64,000 nt of DNA from Sialis fuliginosa. Lineage: Eukaryota; Arthropoda; Insecta; Megaloptera; Sialidae. Made by a program: the position numbers and the translations under genes. The notes beneath the pieces are model-generated. The model searched no databases. It was given only the letters and a program-made list of their open reading frames with translations, and was not told where the DNA came from. The stretch lies in NCBI GenBank assembly GCA_961205875.1, contig OY540815.1, forward strand, positions 15,251,638 to 15,315,637, given 5' to 3'. Positions 22,664-35,339 of this stretch are shown here, one piece after another (the first letter of the stretch is position 1; each line of letters begins with the position of its first letter).

Positions 22664-22759
22664 GTCACTCGACACATGTTTCGACTTCACAAGAAGTCCT
22701 CATCAGGAGCCTAACAGTTCCAGACTGAGAACAAGTCTGGAACTGTTAGTTTAAGTGAC
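22664..22759 (-). ncRNA. Hammerhead-ribozyme-like motif, best of three loci
   Basis: On the minus strand the order is: GTCACT (complement of 22754-22759), a perfect 16-bp hairpin (22711-22726 with 22734-22749, 7-nt loop), CTC, CTGATGA (22700-22706), one extra G, stem II GACTTC-TTGT-GAAGTC (22683-22698), GAAAC (22678-22682), ATGT, GTC (22671-22673), then GAGTGAC. AC/GT would form a two-base-pair stem III and CTC/GAG plus GTCA/TGAC a stem I interrupted by the hairpin. All invariant hammerhead core bases (CUGANGA, GAAA, GUC) are present in the right order. The extra G before stem II departs from the canonical fold. Penelope-like retroelements are known to carry such ribozymes, but no Penelope coding sequence is seen nearby. 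Confidence 0.45.
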
Positions 22760-23289
22760 CAGAATAATGATACAAATATGATATATTCAGAAAGTATCGA
22801 AAACATTTTTATACATTTTCAAGAGGAATGACGAAAATTGTTTGATTATAAATAAATACGTAAAAACCCTATTACTTTTACAAAATTTAAAAACAGTTTT
22901 TTATATGTAATATTTTTTATCTGTGAATTGATTTATTTTTATATGGGTAAGTACAAACTGACTTTTTAATTGCTTTTATTTAAGTAATGAAATATTAAAT
23001 ATTTACTATTAATACAGTCCAAAAATATTTACTCAATTTTCACACAGAACTAGAAATACACACCTTGAGAGAAGATATTAATCAATTTTCCAATTATACA
23101 CTAGTAATTAAACGCATATATCTACGTCAGATAATACAAAACATCTGTTATTAAAGGCGGGTTTGTATTTGCAGGCAGATGTGTGATTCTATTTTTCAAA
23201 TTGTGATCTGAAATTGTTTTACATATTTTGCCACGGTTTTATTTTTATTTATTAACATTCACAGTTTAAATGTTAATTTTGTCGAAAAT

Positions 23290-23530
23290 GGTTCAAATTT
23301 GATGATTAACCGTCTTCAAGCCAGACCCAACCATCCGACCAAGTTTCAATAATATCGGTTCAGTGACAAGGATTCAGGGGACAGACACACGGATGGACGG
23401 ACGGACAGACAGACAGATACGGAACAAAAAGTGTTTGTCTTGACGTGAAACAGAAAGATCAATTTAAAATTTTGAAATCGGAGAACATTTTTTTGTCTCG
23501 ATCTAAAACGATCACAAAGCTTCTCGTATC
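23290..23530 (+). repeat. Interspersed repeat A, best-preserved copy
   Basis: Blocks in order are 'ccgtcttcaagccagaccca', 'aagtttcaataatatcggtt', a (GGAC)n/(AGAC)n run, 'tttgtcttgacgtgaaacag', 'aaagatcaatttaaaatttt' and 'gaaatcggagaaca'. It matches the inverted copy at 61520-61860 over most of its length. Confidence 0.8.
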
Positions 23531-24299
23531 TTTGATAGACCAAATGATACATATAATTATCTATTTAGTTCTTGATATTCATTATCTTTATATATCAACA
23601 ACGTTTCACTACATGTTACAATATATACTTTCTTTAAGAACATGAAAGTTAAACAAATAAAGAAACATTTACCGCTACCTGAAGTGTGTGACTTAACCCT
23701 TACAGACCTAAACATACGCATAAATGGACTATTTAATCGTTACATTCAAACCGAGATTGGCAATATAGGTTTTAATGTACTATGTACTTAACAAAACGAG
23801 CGACAATATTGCTCATCTTGTCGTGTACATATGTTTATCAGCGTTATCTATCTCCGTCTGAATTGATAACATCTCAATAGTTGATATAGGGACAGAACCC
23901 TTTTCGTCTAACGGAAATTGAGTTACGCGTTACATTGTTCTGTTTATTTGGCTATTAAAGGGTTTAGATAACGGTTGAGTTTCGTTTATTTCAAGAAAAA
24001 CATTATTTTTACGTTTTTAATTATAAATTAGTATCTCTAGTATGTTCTCTAGCTTTGGGTCAATTTTTATTTTCAATTAGAAAAACTAAAAATTTATAAA
24101 TTTTTATCAAATCTAATAAAAACATTTTTTTCTGAAAAAAGGATCAAAACAATGATTTTATGTTTTAATATATTTACAACCATTTTACGATAATTTCATA
24201 ATATTGTTTTTTAGAAACAATTAGATCTTTTAATTTCAATTTTAAAAATAGATTGAACTTCATGTTGATTTTCATGTTTCATGTAATAATAAATAAAAT

Positions 24300-24660
24300 A
24301 AAACGGCCAAGTGCGTGTTGGACACGCACATGATAGGGTTCCGTAGTTAACGATTTATAAAAAGAGTTATTTCAAAATTTTTCATAAACTATTTTTCTAC
24401 AGTATTCGTTATAATTTTTGTTAAAAGTACTATTTAAAAGCTACATTCTGGAATTTTTTCAGATTTTTTGATTTGATAGTTTAGAAATTAGAAAGAAGAG
24501 ACGCTCTGATAACGACATTTAAAAGCAAATATATCGTGACTGAAGGGTTAAAATCAAAAGTTCATATAACATTTTTGTTGCATTTTAGGAGACCTATCAA
24601 TGGATGAAGTGAAAAAAAAGATTTTAATTATAGTTTTCTACGGTACCCTAAAAAATGAGA
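24300..24660 (+). repeat. Interspersed repeat B (GGGTTCCGTAG), short copy
   Basis: It starts AACGGCCAAGTGCGTGTTGG, has GGGTTCCGTAG near the left end and TTTTCTACGGTACCCT near the right. The interior matches the minus strand of 21240-21755 ('aaagagttatttcaaaa', 'ttcataaacta', 'gacgctctgataac', 'gaagggttaaaatcaaa') but lacks that copy's extra block near the right end. Confidence 0.8.
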
Positions 24661-25064
24661 ATTTTTGAATTATCTTAAAGATATTAAGATAGACATGCGT
24701 TTTTCATTACCTTCTAAACTTTAAAAGGTAAATAGGTATACACACTTTAAAATCTGAAGTGTATATACCCAACTATTTTCAATCATTATTTAATAACCAA
24801 CCATTGATACGCACAAGAAATAACTACGAATTGTACTGTAATAGAAGAAGAAGTTTTTCTCGTTAGAATTTCTTACAAAACTCAAAACAAACACTTGATC
24901 TATTTCTTTTATGATTCAAAATGAATAAAAATACTTATAGAAACAATATTGAGAACTTGTTATTGACTTACCTATATTCAACCGCATCGTCGGAAGGAAT
25001 ATATTAACTTGACGAGATTATCTGGGGTTGCGATTCAGGTCGCTACGTTAAATAAATACAATAA

Positions 25065-25098
25065 ACAGGCAAAATCCGTACATATCTGTTTTGCCTGT
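25065..25098. repeat. Hairpin, 10-bp perfect stem
   Basis: ACAGGCAAAA and TTTTGCCTGT are separated by 14 nt. It sits 65 bp before the 40-bp palindrome. Confidence 0.8.
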
Positions 25099-25162
25099 AT
25101 AATGTAAATATTTTATACTTTTTGTATTTACATACATGTATGTAACTATCATGTATGTAAAT

Positions 25163-25202
25163 GTCTATCCTAGGACATACTGCAGTATGTCCTAGGATAG
25201 AC
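25163..25202. repeat. Perfect 40-bp palindrome
   Basis: The left half GTCTATCCTAGGACATACTG is followed at once by its exact reverse complement, with no spacer, giving a CTGCAG centre. The flanks are repetitive (tacatacatgtatgtaa...catgtatgtaaa). It could be a cruciform-forming site, two head-to-head terminal repeats, or an assembly artefact from a read inversion. Confidence 0.9.
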
Positions 25203-25563
25203 GTAACAAGACGTGTAATGAACAATTTTTTTTTTTAATTTTAGAATGACATTTGGGGATCAAGTCCTGCTTGATGTAAAACTAAGGTATATCAATAATT
25301 TAATCAGTCTATTCGGTCCTCTATAGGATGTTTTATAAACAAAATTGTAAAAATAACCAAGTACAAATCACCTCTATTTTTCAAAATATGAAAAAAATCC
25401 ATAAAAAAAGTTTTTTTAGAATGCAATTTGTGTAGTTCTAAAATTCAAATATGTAATCCAAAAAGAGCTGCACAAACAAACTAGAATTGGACACTAAAAT
25501 AACCCTTGGTAGTAATGTTAATATATAGGTACGGATAGTTATTACTTAACCGAACTTATTTAT

Positions 25564-25704
25564 GCCGTGTTAAGACCGAAAAAACAAAACAGCAACATCG
25601 TGTCTTTTTGACAAAAGTGCAACAAACCCTATACATTTTTAATACGAAGTTTTTTAAAATACCGTGTTGCTGTTTTTTGTAGTTTTTTTTGGGTCTAAAC
25701 ACGG
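25564..25704. repeat. GTGTTTAGAC-ended MITE (family C), copy 2
   Basis: Left GCCGTGTTAAGACCGAAAAA and right complement CCGTGTTTAGACCCAAAAAA are inverted. The interior repeats GCAACA...TGTTGC with 'aacaaaccctatacattttt' and 'aatacgaagttttttaaaa'. It is 141 bp long, close to a pair of terminal arms without an interior. Confidence 0.8.
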
Positions 25705-28700
25705 TATTACAAAGTTTTATACCATTAGTAACTATCATACTTTATGTTTAGAGTAGTTAGTTATGCGGGCAGTCACCGAATCGCAAATAGACACAAGCGA
25801 CGCCGCGGTTAAAGCCTATATATTTAATGTTAAAGATTTCATAAAGTATGTAGAAAAAAACTATATATTTCTTTGTATAAACATGTGTATAACATGGTCT
25901 GAGATTTCGGCTACATTATAAATAGCAAATGGAAAAGTTATAGTGAAGTTTCTATCTAAAAAACTTTATTTGTATAATAAACATGAACTGAAACTTAAAT
26001 AGCGTACAGTAAAGTAGGAAGGAATTAAAGAAAAGTTAATTTGATATACTTGAAGATACTTCTTCGCTAAAAGGATTCAAATTCCTTATGCATTATACAT
26101 ACATTGCATTAAAAAGAAAACTAATGTTCATTATTTTCTTAATTCCATTTCAAATTACTTTATTATTCATGACTATTATCAAGAAAACTTTATGATTATT
26201 GAATGTACATAATTTTTGAGGCATATTTTCTTAATTGCGTAGAAAAATTTTTTGTTTTGAAAATTAATATAACTTGATTTTCTACGAATTCACATTTATT
26301 TTAAATTCAAATTTTTGCCAACTTTAGGATAACTTATTCGCACATGAAAAAAAATTTGTATAAATTCTGAATAATTTCTATTATTTACTACATCATGTAA
26401 AAGTTTTATATATACATCATGATTTAAAAACTTGTTTCTGCCTCTGCAATAAACGAAATTAAAATATAACGATATATTTCAATTTATAACAAATTGCATG
26501 TGTGCCCTAATATAAATAGTGTTAATGTAATTCCTATTTACAATATGTAGACAAAAGGAATGCAAATTATTTGTAATGTAAAAATGATTTATTTCGGTGA
26601 AGGGTGCTTTAGGGATTGAACAATTGAAACGTTTCAATTCATTACATTACATTTATACGGATATTGATTGTGATACATTTGAACGATCGTAATAAAAATT
26701 AACTATCAATTTTTGTAATTTAGTAATGGAAATGTTTGTTTATTGACCAATATAGATAACTGAATTTTTGTGCTAATTGTACGAAACTAATTTTAATCTG
26801 ACAACTCGATTGATACAATCAGTAGAGATATCAAAGCCTTCTGTAACATAATTTAAAAAAATTAAAATGTGTAGGTACAAAAAAAAATTTCTAGTTGATA
26901 AATTAAAATAATTTTATTTGGTGGCATTATGAGTTTATGAATATGGGAGGCTATATTTTAACCCAAGAATCTTAAAAATAGCTTCACAATTACAGTTTTT
27001 AAAGAAAGACCCCTGAACTCCTCACGTATTTTATATTTTTCATCATCTTTCTAATAGATCTTTCAATTAGGAAAAATAGACGATCTAAATAGCTGTATAT
27101 TATATAATTTATAATGTGCTTTTTGCTAACCAAAATGAAAAAATGTTCCCCACCCCTGATATTCATTTTAACGAATATATGTATTAATTATGAATTTACA
27201 TATGATCTGTATGTATATATCATGTTTTTGTATTTGGAAAGGTGATGTGATAAATTATTTTCGAAAAAAAACATTTTCGAGCTTTTCAATAATTTTCACA
27301 TAAATCAATTTTAATTTTGAGTGCAAGAAAGTCTTCGATTAGGTATGATTCATCTCGTAAAAAAATAAAGTAAATATTATAAAGCACATAACTACCTATC
27401 TAAAAAAATACCTTTAATTGAATACCTTCATTTCCTCTATTATAAAACACAAACGTCATTTATCTCAAACCAAAAGAACACATATATTAAAACATTTTTT
27501 TTCAAAAACAATTACACGAACTTGATTTATTTCAACTCCAAGCCACTCATATAACATTCATGTCAAAACAAATCCAATCTAAACCTTAAATTCTTCTTTC
27601 TGTTCTTTGTGTGCACCGTTCAAACAGAACACCGCATTTGGAAAATAAATCAACCCGAATACTTGACCCAAAAACAATTCAATAAAACTTATATATGTAA
27701 ACTTGAAATCACTATTACGTTTACCTATATATTGTGAAACAAAATAACATAAATATGCTACAATTTACATACATACAGTGGTCGACTGTCTCCGAGAATC
27801 TTGAAGAAGAACGTTATATTTCATATTATTAGAATTATTTCATCAAATACTAAAAATTGTATTATTATTATATGAACAATTCTTATTATTTGAAATTTTT
27901 TTTTCTAAATAGCTCTTTAAAAAATATATATTAATAATACTAAAAATATCAATGCGTCTTTACTTCTGAGTAAATGTTATGTCTTCGTCTAATAAATCAT
28001 TTATAGTGAACCAAATTATTAATGTTTGACTCATAAAATAATACTGTGGGTACTTAAACTCGCGTTCTCTACTCTGTCACTGTAGATATTAAATTAAAAT
28101 AATATTTTTTATAACATAGCAACAAAGCTAGAAGCGATAAAAAGGAATGATATAATTTTTTCTGACAATATAATTTATAAAAGCTTAAAAAACATATCAT
28201 TCTATAGAGTATTATTATTTCTACCCCATACAATTCTAAATATGCTACAATACTAAAACAATTTTAGAGAAAAAATTAAATTAAATAGTAATGGTACAGC
28301 ATTTTTATGTTAGGAGTAAAAATAATTTTCATCTGCTTCGAAGGGTCTGGCATTTTTTGATCACAGGAATATTTTTTGTGTAGTTTAGCAAAATCAATTG
28401 TATTTTTTTTCAAATAGCAATCTACTACTTTTTACATATTATCAAAAATAAGGCATTTATTATTTAATTAAACATCTCCGATTTGAACAACTTGAATTAA
28501 ACTTTATTAGAACAGTAATGAGCCTTAAAACAAAAAACGATTTTTATTTCAGGTTTTAATATTATTACGTTTTAGAAAGAAATGGTGGTCGAAGCTAGGT
28601 CAACCTGTAAAAGAATAAAAATTACTTTGAATTACTCTCATTTCATTTTTATTTACAGTAGAACTCCCCTAAACGTATACACTTAGGACTGACAACCTCT

Positions 28701-28940
28701 CTAAAAGTATATTTTCTTTCTAACTTCACATACTTGATAAAACTCATTCTTCATCAAATTAAACTATACGGTTGTTTGAAATTTATTTATATTTGGTTTG
28801 TATTATTAATATAGTGTTACATTTTCATTTAAAAAGAATTAAACTTATCTGACAATTATAATCATTGTTGCAAAGTTTAAACATAACTTGAAACAATATA
28901 CAATTAGGGAGGTAAATTTTATACGGTTAAGTTGTATTAT
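25705..28940. other. Long AT-rich gene-free stretch
   Basis: No gene, structured RNA or well-bounded repeat could be supported. The sequence is A/T runs with scattered short chance frames. It ends at the third family C element. Confidence 0.5.
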
Positions 28941-29801
28941 GCCGTGTTTAGACCAAAGAGAGAAAACAGAAATACGGTGTTTTTTTGTTTATTTTTACTT
29001 TCTAATACCCGTGTATATGAAATATACATACCTATAGTATATGTTTTGTAAAGCCGTTTTTTTTTTGAAATCCGAATTTTGATGGAATTATTCGTTTTGA
29101 CCTTCCGTTATTCTATTCTGACTATTTTCTCCATGATGTCTGTGTGTCGGTCTCAAATACGACAAATCGTAGAAGGGTGAAATTTTATATTTAAGGTTAA
29201 TTTTTGTCTGAGGTCGATTTTTGAATTTTTCGAATTACTTTGAAACAGTGCAAATTAGAGAAAAATGATGAAGTTAAAAATTGTAGGTAATATTATTAAT
29301 TATAATTTATGTTCTATTCATTTTTTTGAAGATACAATTTTTTTTTATTATATTTCAAATGTTCAATACAAAGAAGAAATATTTGCCATGAGTGTCATCG
29401 GACATTCTTATACGTATTACAGAGATTGTAATACTGACGATGAGAGTGAACAGTGTGGGTGATTCTAATAAATTATTTAAAAAAATATTTCTGGCTGAAT
29501 CATAAATGCTGGAAAAAAATGTACGAAAATTTAAAAATTGACAAGAGTAAATATCCGTTTCCGGCTTAGTAATTACGTTCAAAAAAATTCATTTGATAAA
29601 TGTAAAGAACATTATTATCTTTAATTTATGCCCCACTCATTTTATTCTATCTTTTATTAGTTCATGAGAAATATGTTTTAATAAAATAAAAATAAATAGT
29701 ATTACGTTTAAGAAGTCCCGTAACAAACCCTATACAGTTTTAAATACGAAGTGTTATTAAAACACCGTGTTTCTATTTTATCTTTTTGGTCTAAACACGG
29801 C
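28941..29801. mobile_element. GTGTTTAGAC-ended element (family C), 861-bp long form
   Basis: The outer ends GCCGTGTTTAGACCAAAGAG and (complement) GCCGTGTTTAGACCAAAAAG are inverted repeats. The right end also keeps the block 'taacaaaccctatacagttt' followed by 'taaatacgaag', seen in copy 2. About 730 bp of extra interior separates the arms. It is either a longer member from which the 130-140 bp copies derive by internal deletion, or a short copy split by an insertion. The interior has only short frames. Confidence 0.7.
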
Positions 29802-30565
29802 AATATATACATTTTTTTAAATCAACTAAATTCCAGTATCGATATTTCTTCAGCGCAAAAGAGACGTCACTGTACCTGCGGTATTTTCTGACATTCACTG
29901 ATTTTTGATACGATGTCAGTTGCAGTGAGCTGCATTGTTCTTTATTCTGACACGCATATCAAGAACAGTGAAACGATATAAATAGCTTGTCATATTTATA
30001 ATACATATTTTCCACTCGTATTGTTCGACCCAGAACGAATACATAAACAGAAATTAATAAATACAGAACGTATATTTCATTTTAACTTTCTTCGGAATTG
30101 AATTCAAGTTGGTTTAATTTATTGGAATACAATATGGAAATATTAATCTAGTTTTGATATGAAATAGTATATTGCTCTTAAATAAATGTGTATAAATATA
30201 ACACATATGTTACGAGTGTGAACTTATTTCATGAATTTCAATTGTGAATATTAATGAACTATTTTAAATTATTCGAACTTTCGCCATATATAAACCACAG
30301 CGTATTAGTAAAAACATAAACGTGTTTCAATAGTTATGCTTTCCTCATTAGAATCAATACCGAAATTCAATACTGTTCAGTTATCATACAGTATTAATTG
30401 TGGTGAGGTTGGGAAAACTATTGAAACCCTACATACAATATATTACTCTGTGGTTTGGTGAAATTTAGTGTTTACATAGTTTGTAATAAAAATTAAATTT
30501 TTGGAACTTATTGTATTAAAAAGTATTAAGAAAAATAATATTATTTTGCAATCATAAATAATATA

Positions 30566-31176
30566 CAGAGTGAATTGAAGAATAATTCTGTTTAGTTAAA
30601 TTAAAAAATATTAAAACAAATTGTTGTATTTTTCAAACTAGTTTACAGCTTTTTTATTTTACTTGCAATGAATTTAAAAAATATTTGCTCTTTTAGATCA
30701 ATACTAATGTTGAAACACCGATTTAATGATTTTTGTCATAAGATAAAGTAGGTCAAGTGTTTACAGTGCTAAAAGAAATTAAGGAACGAATTAAACAAAA
30801 ATTAACGACCTATGATAACAAATGTAACTGTCAAAATTATAATTGTAAAGTAAAAATATTTATGAAACCGGTATTTTTTTATGTAAGCTGAAGGGCTGGT
30901 AATTTTAAAAACATTCATCCAACCGATAAATAAAATAATACTCCAAGTAATTAGATCAAAATAACATTTTTTGGTTTTCTACAATTTTTCTCTAAAGTTG
31001 ATGATTTTTGAGGAAAAAATTCTTGAAAGTTCAGAATCTCGAATTAAGTTTAGGTTGTTCAGAATGGTTTCCAATGAAAGATTCGTGTTTTTTTACTTAA
31101 AATAAAATTACTAAATAAAAACTATAGGTTCATATTTTTTTTAAATGAGATAAAAATATGCAATTGCCCCACCCTG
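30566..31176. repeat. Possible mariner-type MITE
   Basis: The left end is TA|CAGAGTG and the right end is CACCCTG|TA, giving an inverted CAGnGTG pair flanked by TA over 611 bp. Similarity stops after a few bases, so this may be two unrelated solo ends. Confidence 0.3.
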
Positions 31177-34100
31177 TATATGTACATTAATGGTTGTAAT
31201 GATTCTGAAAACATACATTGTTAATATTTGTTAATTAAGATTTTATACTCAGAATGTAAAATTTATGAGGGTATGTAATTTTGATAAATAGAGATCTTAA
31301 AATACAGTCATGAAAGTGTTAATATATTATGTACAATAGAAAAAGTAATAATAATAGCTAAGAGAACGTTATCTTTTACAGTAGCAATCTAACTGGCTAG
31401 CAGTTCGTTTTATCTTTGTTGTATTGTACACAAAATGTAATGGCTGTTTTTCCGAGTCAACAAAACTGAATGAAAAGCAAAATGAGAATGAGAGAGAGGC
31501 ACAGTGTCGTGTTTATGTCCATTACATTCTAAAACCCTGTGGCGATTTTCTAACTGTACATATACACGTATTTAAAATTTATCGGTAGTGCTATTTTATA
31601 TTTACTGTTATTTTATAAGGAAATGTGAGATTCTAGAGGATCGTTTCCTAAAATAAAATTTTATATTAACCATCTATATGGTAATATCAATTGTAGTTGT
31701 GACGGTTAAAAAATATTCCAAACACATACAGAAATTTTTTTATAATTATTAAGATAATTTATTTTATCTGAGGTAATGCATTATAATTTTTATTATCTAC
31801 TTTATAATGCAGTATATTTCACTAAAAAGAACTAAACCATTTAAATTTAAATCTGTTATAATTTATAAGACCAATAAAAAATGAAAAAATATTGGATGAA
31901 TTTTTTTCTTTATAGTCTCTAACGGTGCGTTCACAATTTATATTTCGATTATATGAACCATTCAACAACCATCACGAATAACTATTGTAACTGACCGTAG
32001 TTTTTTTAGACCACTTATAAAATTTAAATTAACTATTGATTATTAAAATTAAATAGTTTAATATTTGGACACTATTTTTCAGTAATGTATGAACGCGTAA
32101 AAAAATAGTTTTATGGTTTTTGTAATAATTAGTATTTAATAATTTGGCGCAGAGCTTTTTGCAGAAAGTGTTTATGTTAAATAATAATTTAATAAAATTT
32201 TAATAGCCATGAGTAATTTTGCAAACTAAACGCATCAGCGATTTTAGGAATTTGCGCAATTTCTGTCAAATTTCATTCCAAATTGTATATTAAAAATAAA
32301 TTATGTGTAAACTATCAATGTAAGTCTAGTTCAAATATAAAATTGTTATTTAGAAATATACTTTTTATACATTAGTTTAAATATGCGTTTCGGTACCCTA
32401 AGGTCTGTTCCAACCTTCCAATTAAAAGAAAATTGAACCTATCAATTAGGATAGTTAGCAAAAACGTTACAGTACCTACTAAAATAATAAAAAATGAAAT
32501 TAGAATCAAAATGAAAATTATGTCAATAATATATAAGTAACCTATTTGAAACTCAACAATGCAATATTGTTTTCCATAATAAAAATACAATTTCTTAAAG
32601 CTCTAAAATATACGAGTATATGTATTATCTAAAAAGATAATTTTAAGAAATGTGCCTGCTAAAGTTTCCCCTACAATAAAAATAGTCCCTTATAGAATTA
32701 TATGATTAAGTAGTACTCTGATGCAAAGTTTTGAAAAAGAAACAGTGCAATAAAGAGGCATGAAACGCGGGGGTTATAGTAGTGAAATTGAAAATTGCTG
32801 TTTAATTTCTCCAACGCGGAAGGCTTACAGTTTATAAGCGAGAAGTGAGGCAAATGCGGCGTTACGCTTTAGTATAAATCCTCCCCAGACAACTTTATGA
32901 CTTTTAAAATAAAATTTGGAACACTGTTGCCGTCTTCGAGAAATGCCTTACCTTGAAAACTATTTCAAATTTAACGTTTTATGGTATGAATAAGATTATA
33001 TAATGAAATATCGAACGGGAAATTTATCCTTTACCCTAAATTTTCTTCCGACTTGACATTTTCCTAAAGTTTAAAAAATTCTTAAAGTTTATTCATAGCC
33101 AACGTTTTGTCTATTGGTACAGTAGTAATAGTCTAAATAAAATTTTATAAAAATATTTTTCAAATTAAAGAAAAACGTTGGATCAAAAATCAAACGTTCA
33201 ACACATGATTTTTTTATAAATTCAATAAAATATTATCTATATATTCTAACATTTACTTGAGACATGATAAAAAAATTTCAGCGTCGAAAATTACCCTAAA
33301 AAGGTGTTCAGATGCTTGTACATATAACTACCTATGTAATGGTATCGTTGAAAATTGATCTTTTTTTAATTTACTTTTACTGTTATTAAATGAGCATGTT
33401 ATGTTGATTAAAATAGACCAATTCATAATCTAAATCATGATTTGATGTATGTATGTACACACATGTGTACATACATACACCCTACACACATATATTGCTA
33501 GTAAAACATTTTAACACTGAACCCATTATATTAATCTTTACGTTATATTTTATGTACAATGCAAACATATTAGTGATGCAAAAACATATTACTATATTCC
33601 ACAGTGCTGTAGGTGAAGATTTACAAATTTCACGCTGCCTATAAACATTTTAAAACATAATCTTCTTTGTTTACGTATAAATTTTTGTTTCTGCATTAGC
33701 TCCTGTCATTAAAGATCACTTTGACTATCATTCAAAAGTTTTAAAGTTAATTTAAGTATTTATTGAAAATTTTAAATAAAGTTTGTAACTTGAAAATAAA
33801 ATGATTGAGTTTTAAAAGGTTAAAATGGATGCTTCCAGAGTAATTTTACACTTAGAGTAAAGTCGGTATATATTTTTAGAACAGGAGGGTAATATGGACA
33901 CCTCTTTTTGCTGCTTTATTTTAAATTTTATAACGACAAAATTAATATATATTTAAGCTTACATCTTTGACTAACTACGTCAGTTGACATGCCAGTAATG
34001 GTAGTAATCAAAAATCAACAAATATTTCTAATTCAGTACAAATAATTTAAATATGTTCAACACTGGGGTATCGTTCAAGACTGGTGCCGGTACCTTATAT

Positions 34101-34775
34101 AAAAATAGTATTTTCTCTGAAAAGGAATTATAATACAACTTATTTATGATTCTAGTTTTTGAAATTTACAGAAGGGGGGAGGGTTCTATGACATAATATT
34201 AATAACTAAGAGGAAAACTCCCCCTGGCTCTATTACTCTCGCGTTGGATCACTGAAGGTCCATATGGAATTACAATATCGAATAAGTAAATTGAAAACAA
34301 ATAAACAACTATTAATTAAACTAATTATAAACTTACACCACTCCTAGTATATTATTACTCCCAATGTTGATAAAATCGATATATTTATGTTCTGTCGGCA
34401 TAATTCCCCACATTAATTAATGTGTCACTGTTATTTTATACAGTGTTGTTTACTAAAGAAGAGTAAATTACAGTAAATACAACACATTTGTGGTTTATCA
34501 ATATACATATACACGAGTGTACGTATGGGTCATAGGTTAACATGAATTATTTTACATTAATTGAAAAACAAATTTATACCTACGAAGCAGTAATGGGCAA
34601 CCCCCGAAAGCTGTCCAACACCGTCCTGCTAATTTACCCTGCTTGCGTTAGAACTAAATATAATACGTTGATAATTGGGGTTTTCTTTTAATTTACCTGC
34701 ACTTTAAAATACTTACAATTTAAATTTTCGCAATACTATTTTATGATACAAAAAAATATTAAATTCAAATTTATA
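31177..34775. other. AT-rich gene-free stretch
   Basis: No gene is supported. One notable hairpin at 33446-33479 is listed separately. A somewhat GC-richer patch at 32755-32885 has no frame or motif I can use. Confidence 0.5.
33446..33479. repeat. 34-bp near-perfect palindrome
   Basis: TGTATGTATGTACACA and its exact reverse complement are separated only by CA. It is built from a TGTA-type simple repeat and so may arise from microsatellite slippage. Confidence 0.85.
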
Positions 34776-35064
34776 CAGGGTGGTCCGGTATGGGATATAT
34801 ATATTTTAAGAGCTGATTCCCTAGCTCATTGTCAGTAAAAAATTGTACAGGAAGGGGGGGGGGGTCTATCTTCAACACCCTCTGCGCTACAGGGTGTTTA
34901 AAAACTTCTTTCAGTGTACTACTTACAAACAAAGATTATCACATAACTTCCAAAGAGTCAGTTTTAAAGGTAATTAACTAATACGTATATTTTTCAGTAT
35001 TGCCGTTATTGCTGGCCAGGGAATCAGTTCCTAAAATATCTGTATCTCAAACCAGGTCAGCCTG
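34776..35064. mobile_element. Mariner-type MITE, 289 bp, TA-flanked
   Basis: The ends are CAGGGTGGTCCGGTATGGGA and (complement) CAGGCTGACCTGGTTTGAGA, each flanked by TA. The inverted similarity extends about 65-70 bp through 'gatattttaggaactgattc' and 'gattccctgg'. The middle holds a 13-base poly-G tract and 'caacaccctctgcgctacag'. No transposase is present. Confidence 0.85.
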
Positions 35065-35339
35065 TATATTATAATATTATGTAATATAATAAAAAATGGA
35101 AATATTTCAAACGCTTTATCTTCAATGACATAAAGACGGAATTTTCAAAGGTATGTTACAATAAAGTAAGGATAAAAAAGATTATCCAACCCTGCTATAA
35201 ATAATACTAGATTTAAAATTATCAAAAAATGCACTGTACCAATTTTTTACTTTAAATTTGAATGTTTTCCATTGTAATCGTCGATGAAAAAATTGTAAAA
35301 GCTACAAAATTTTTTAAAAAATCCTTATCATTTATTTTA

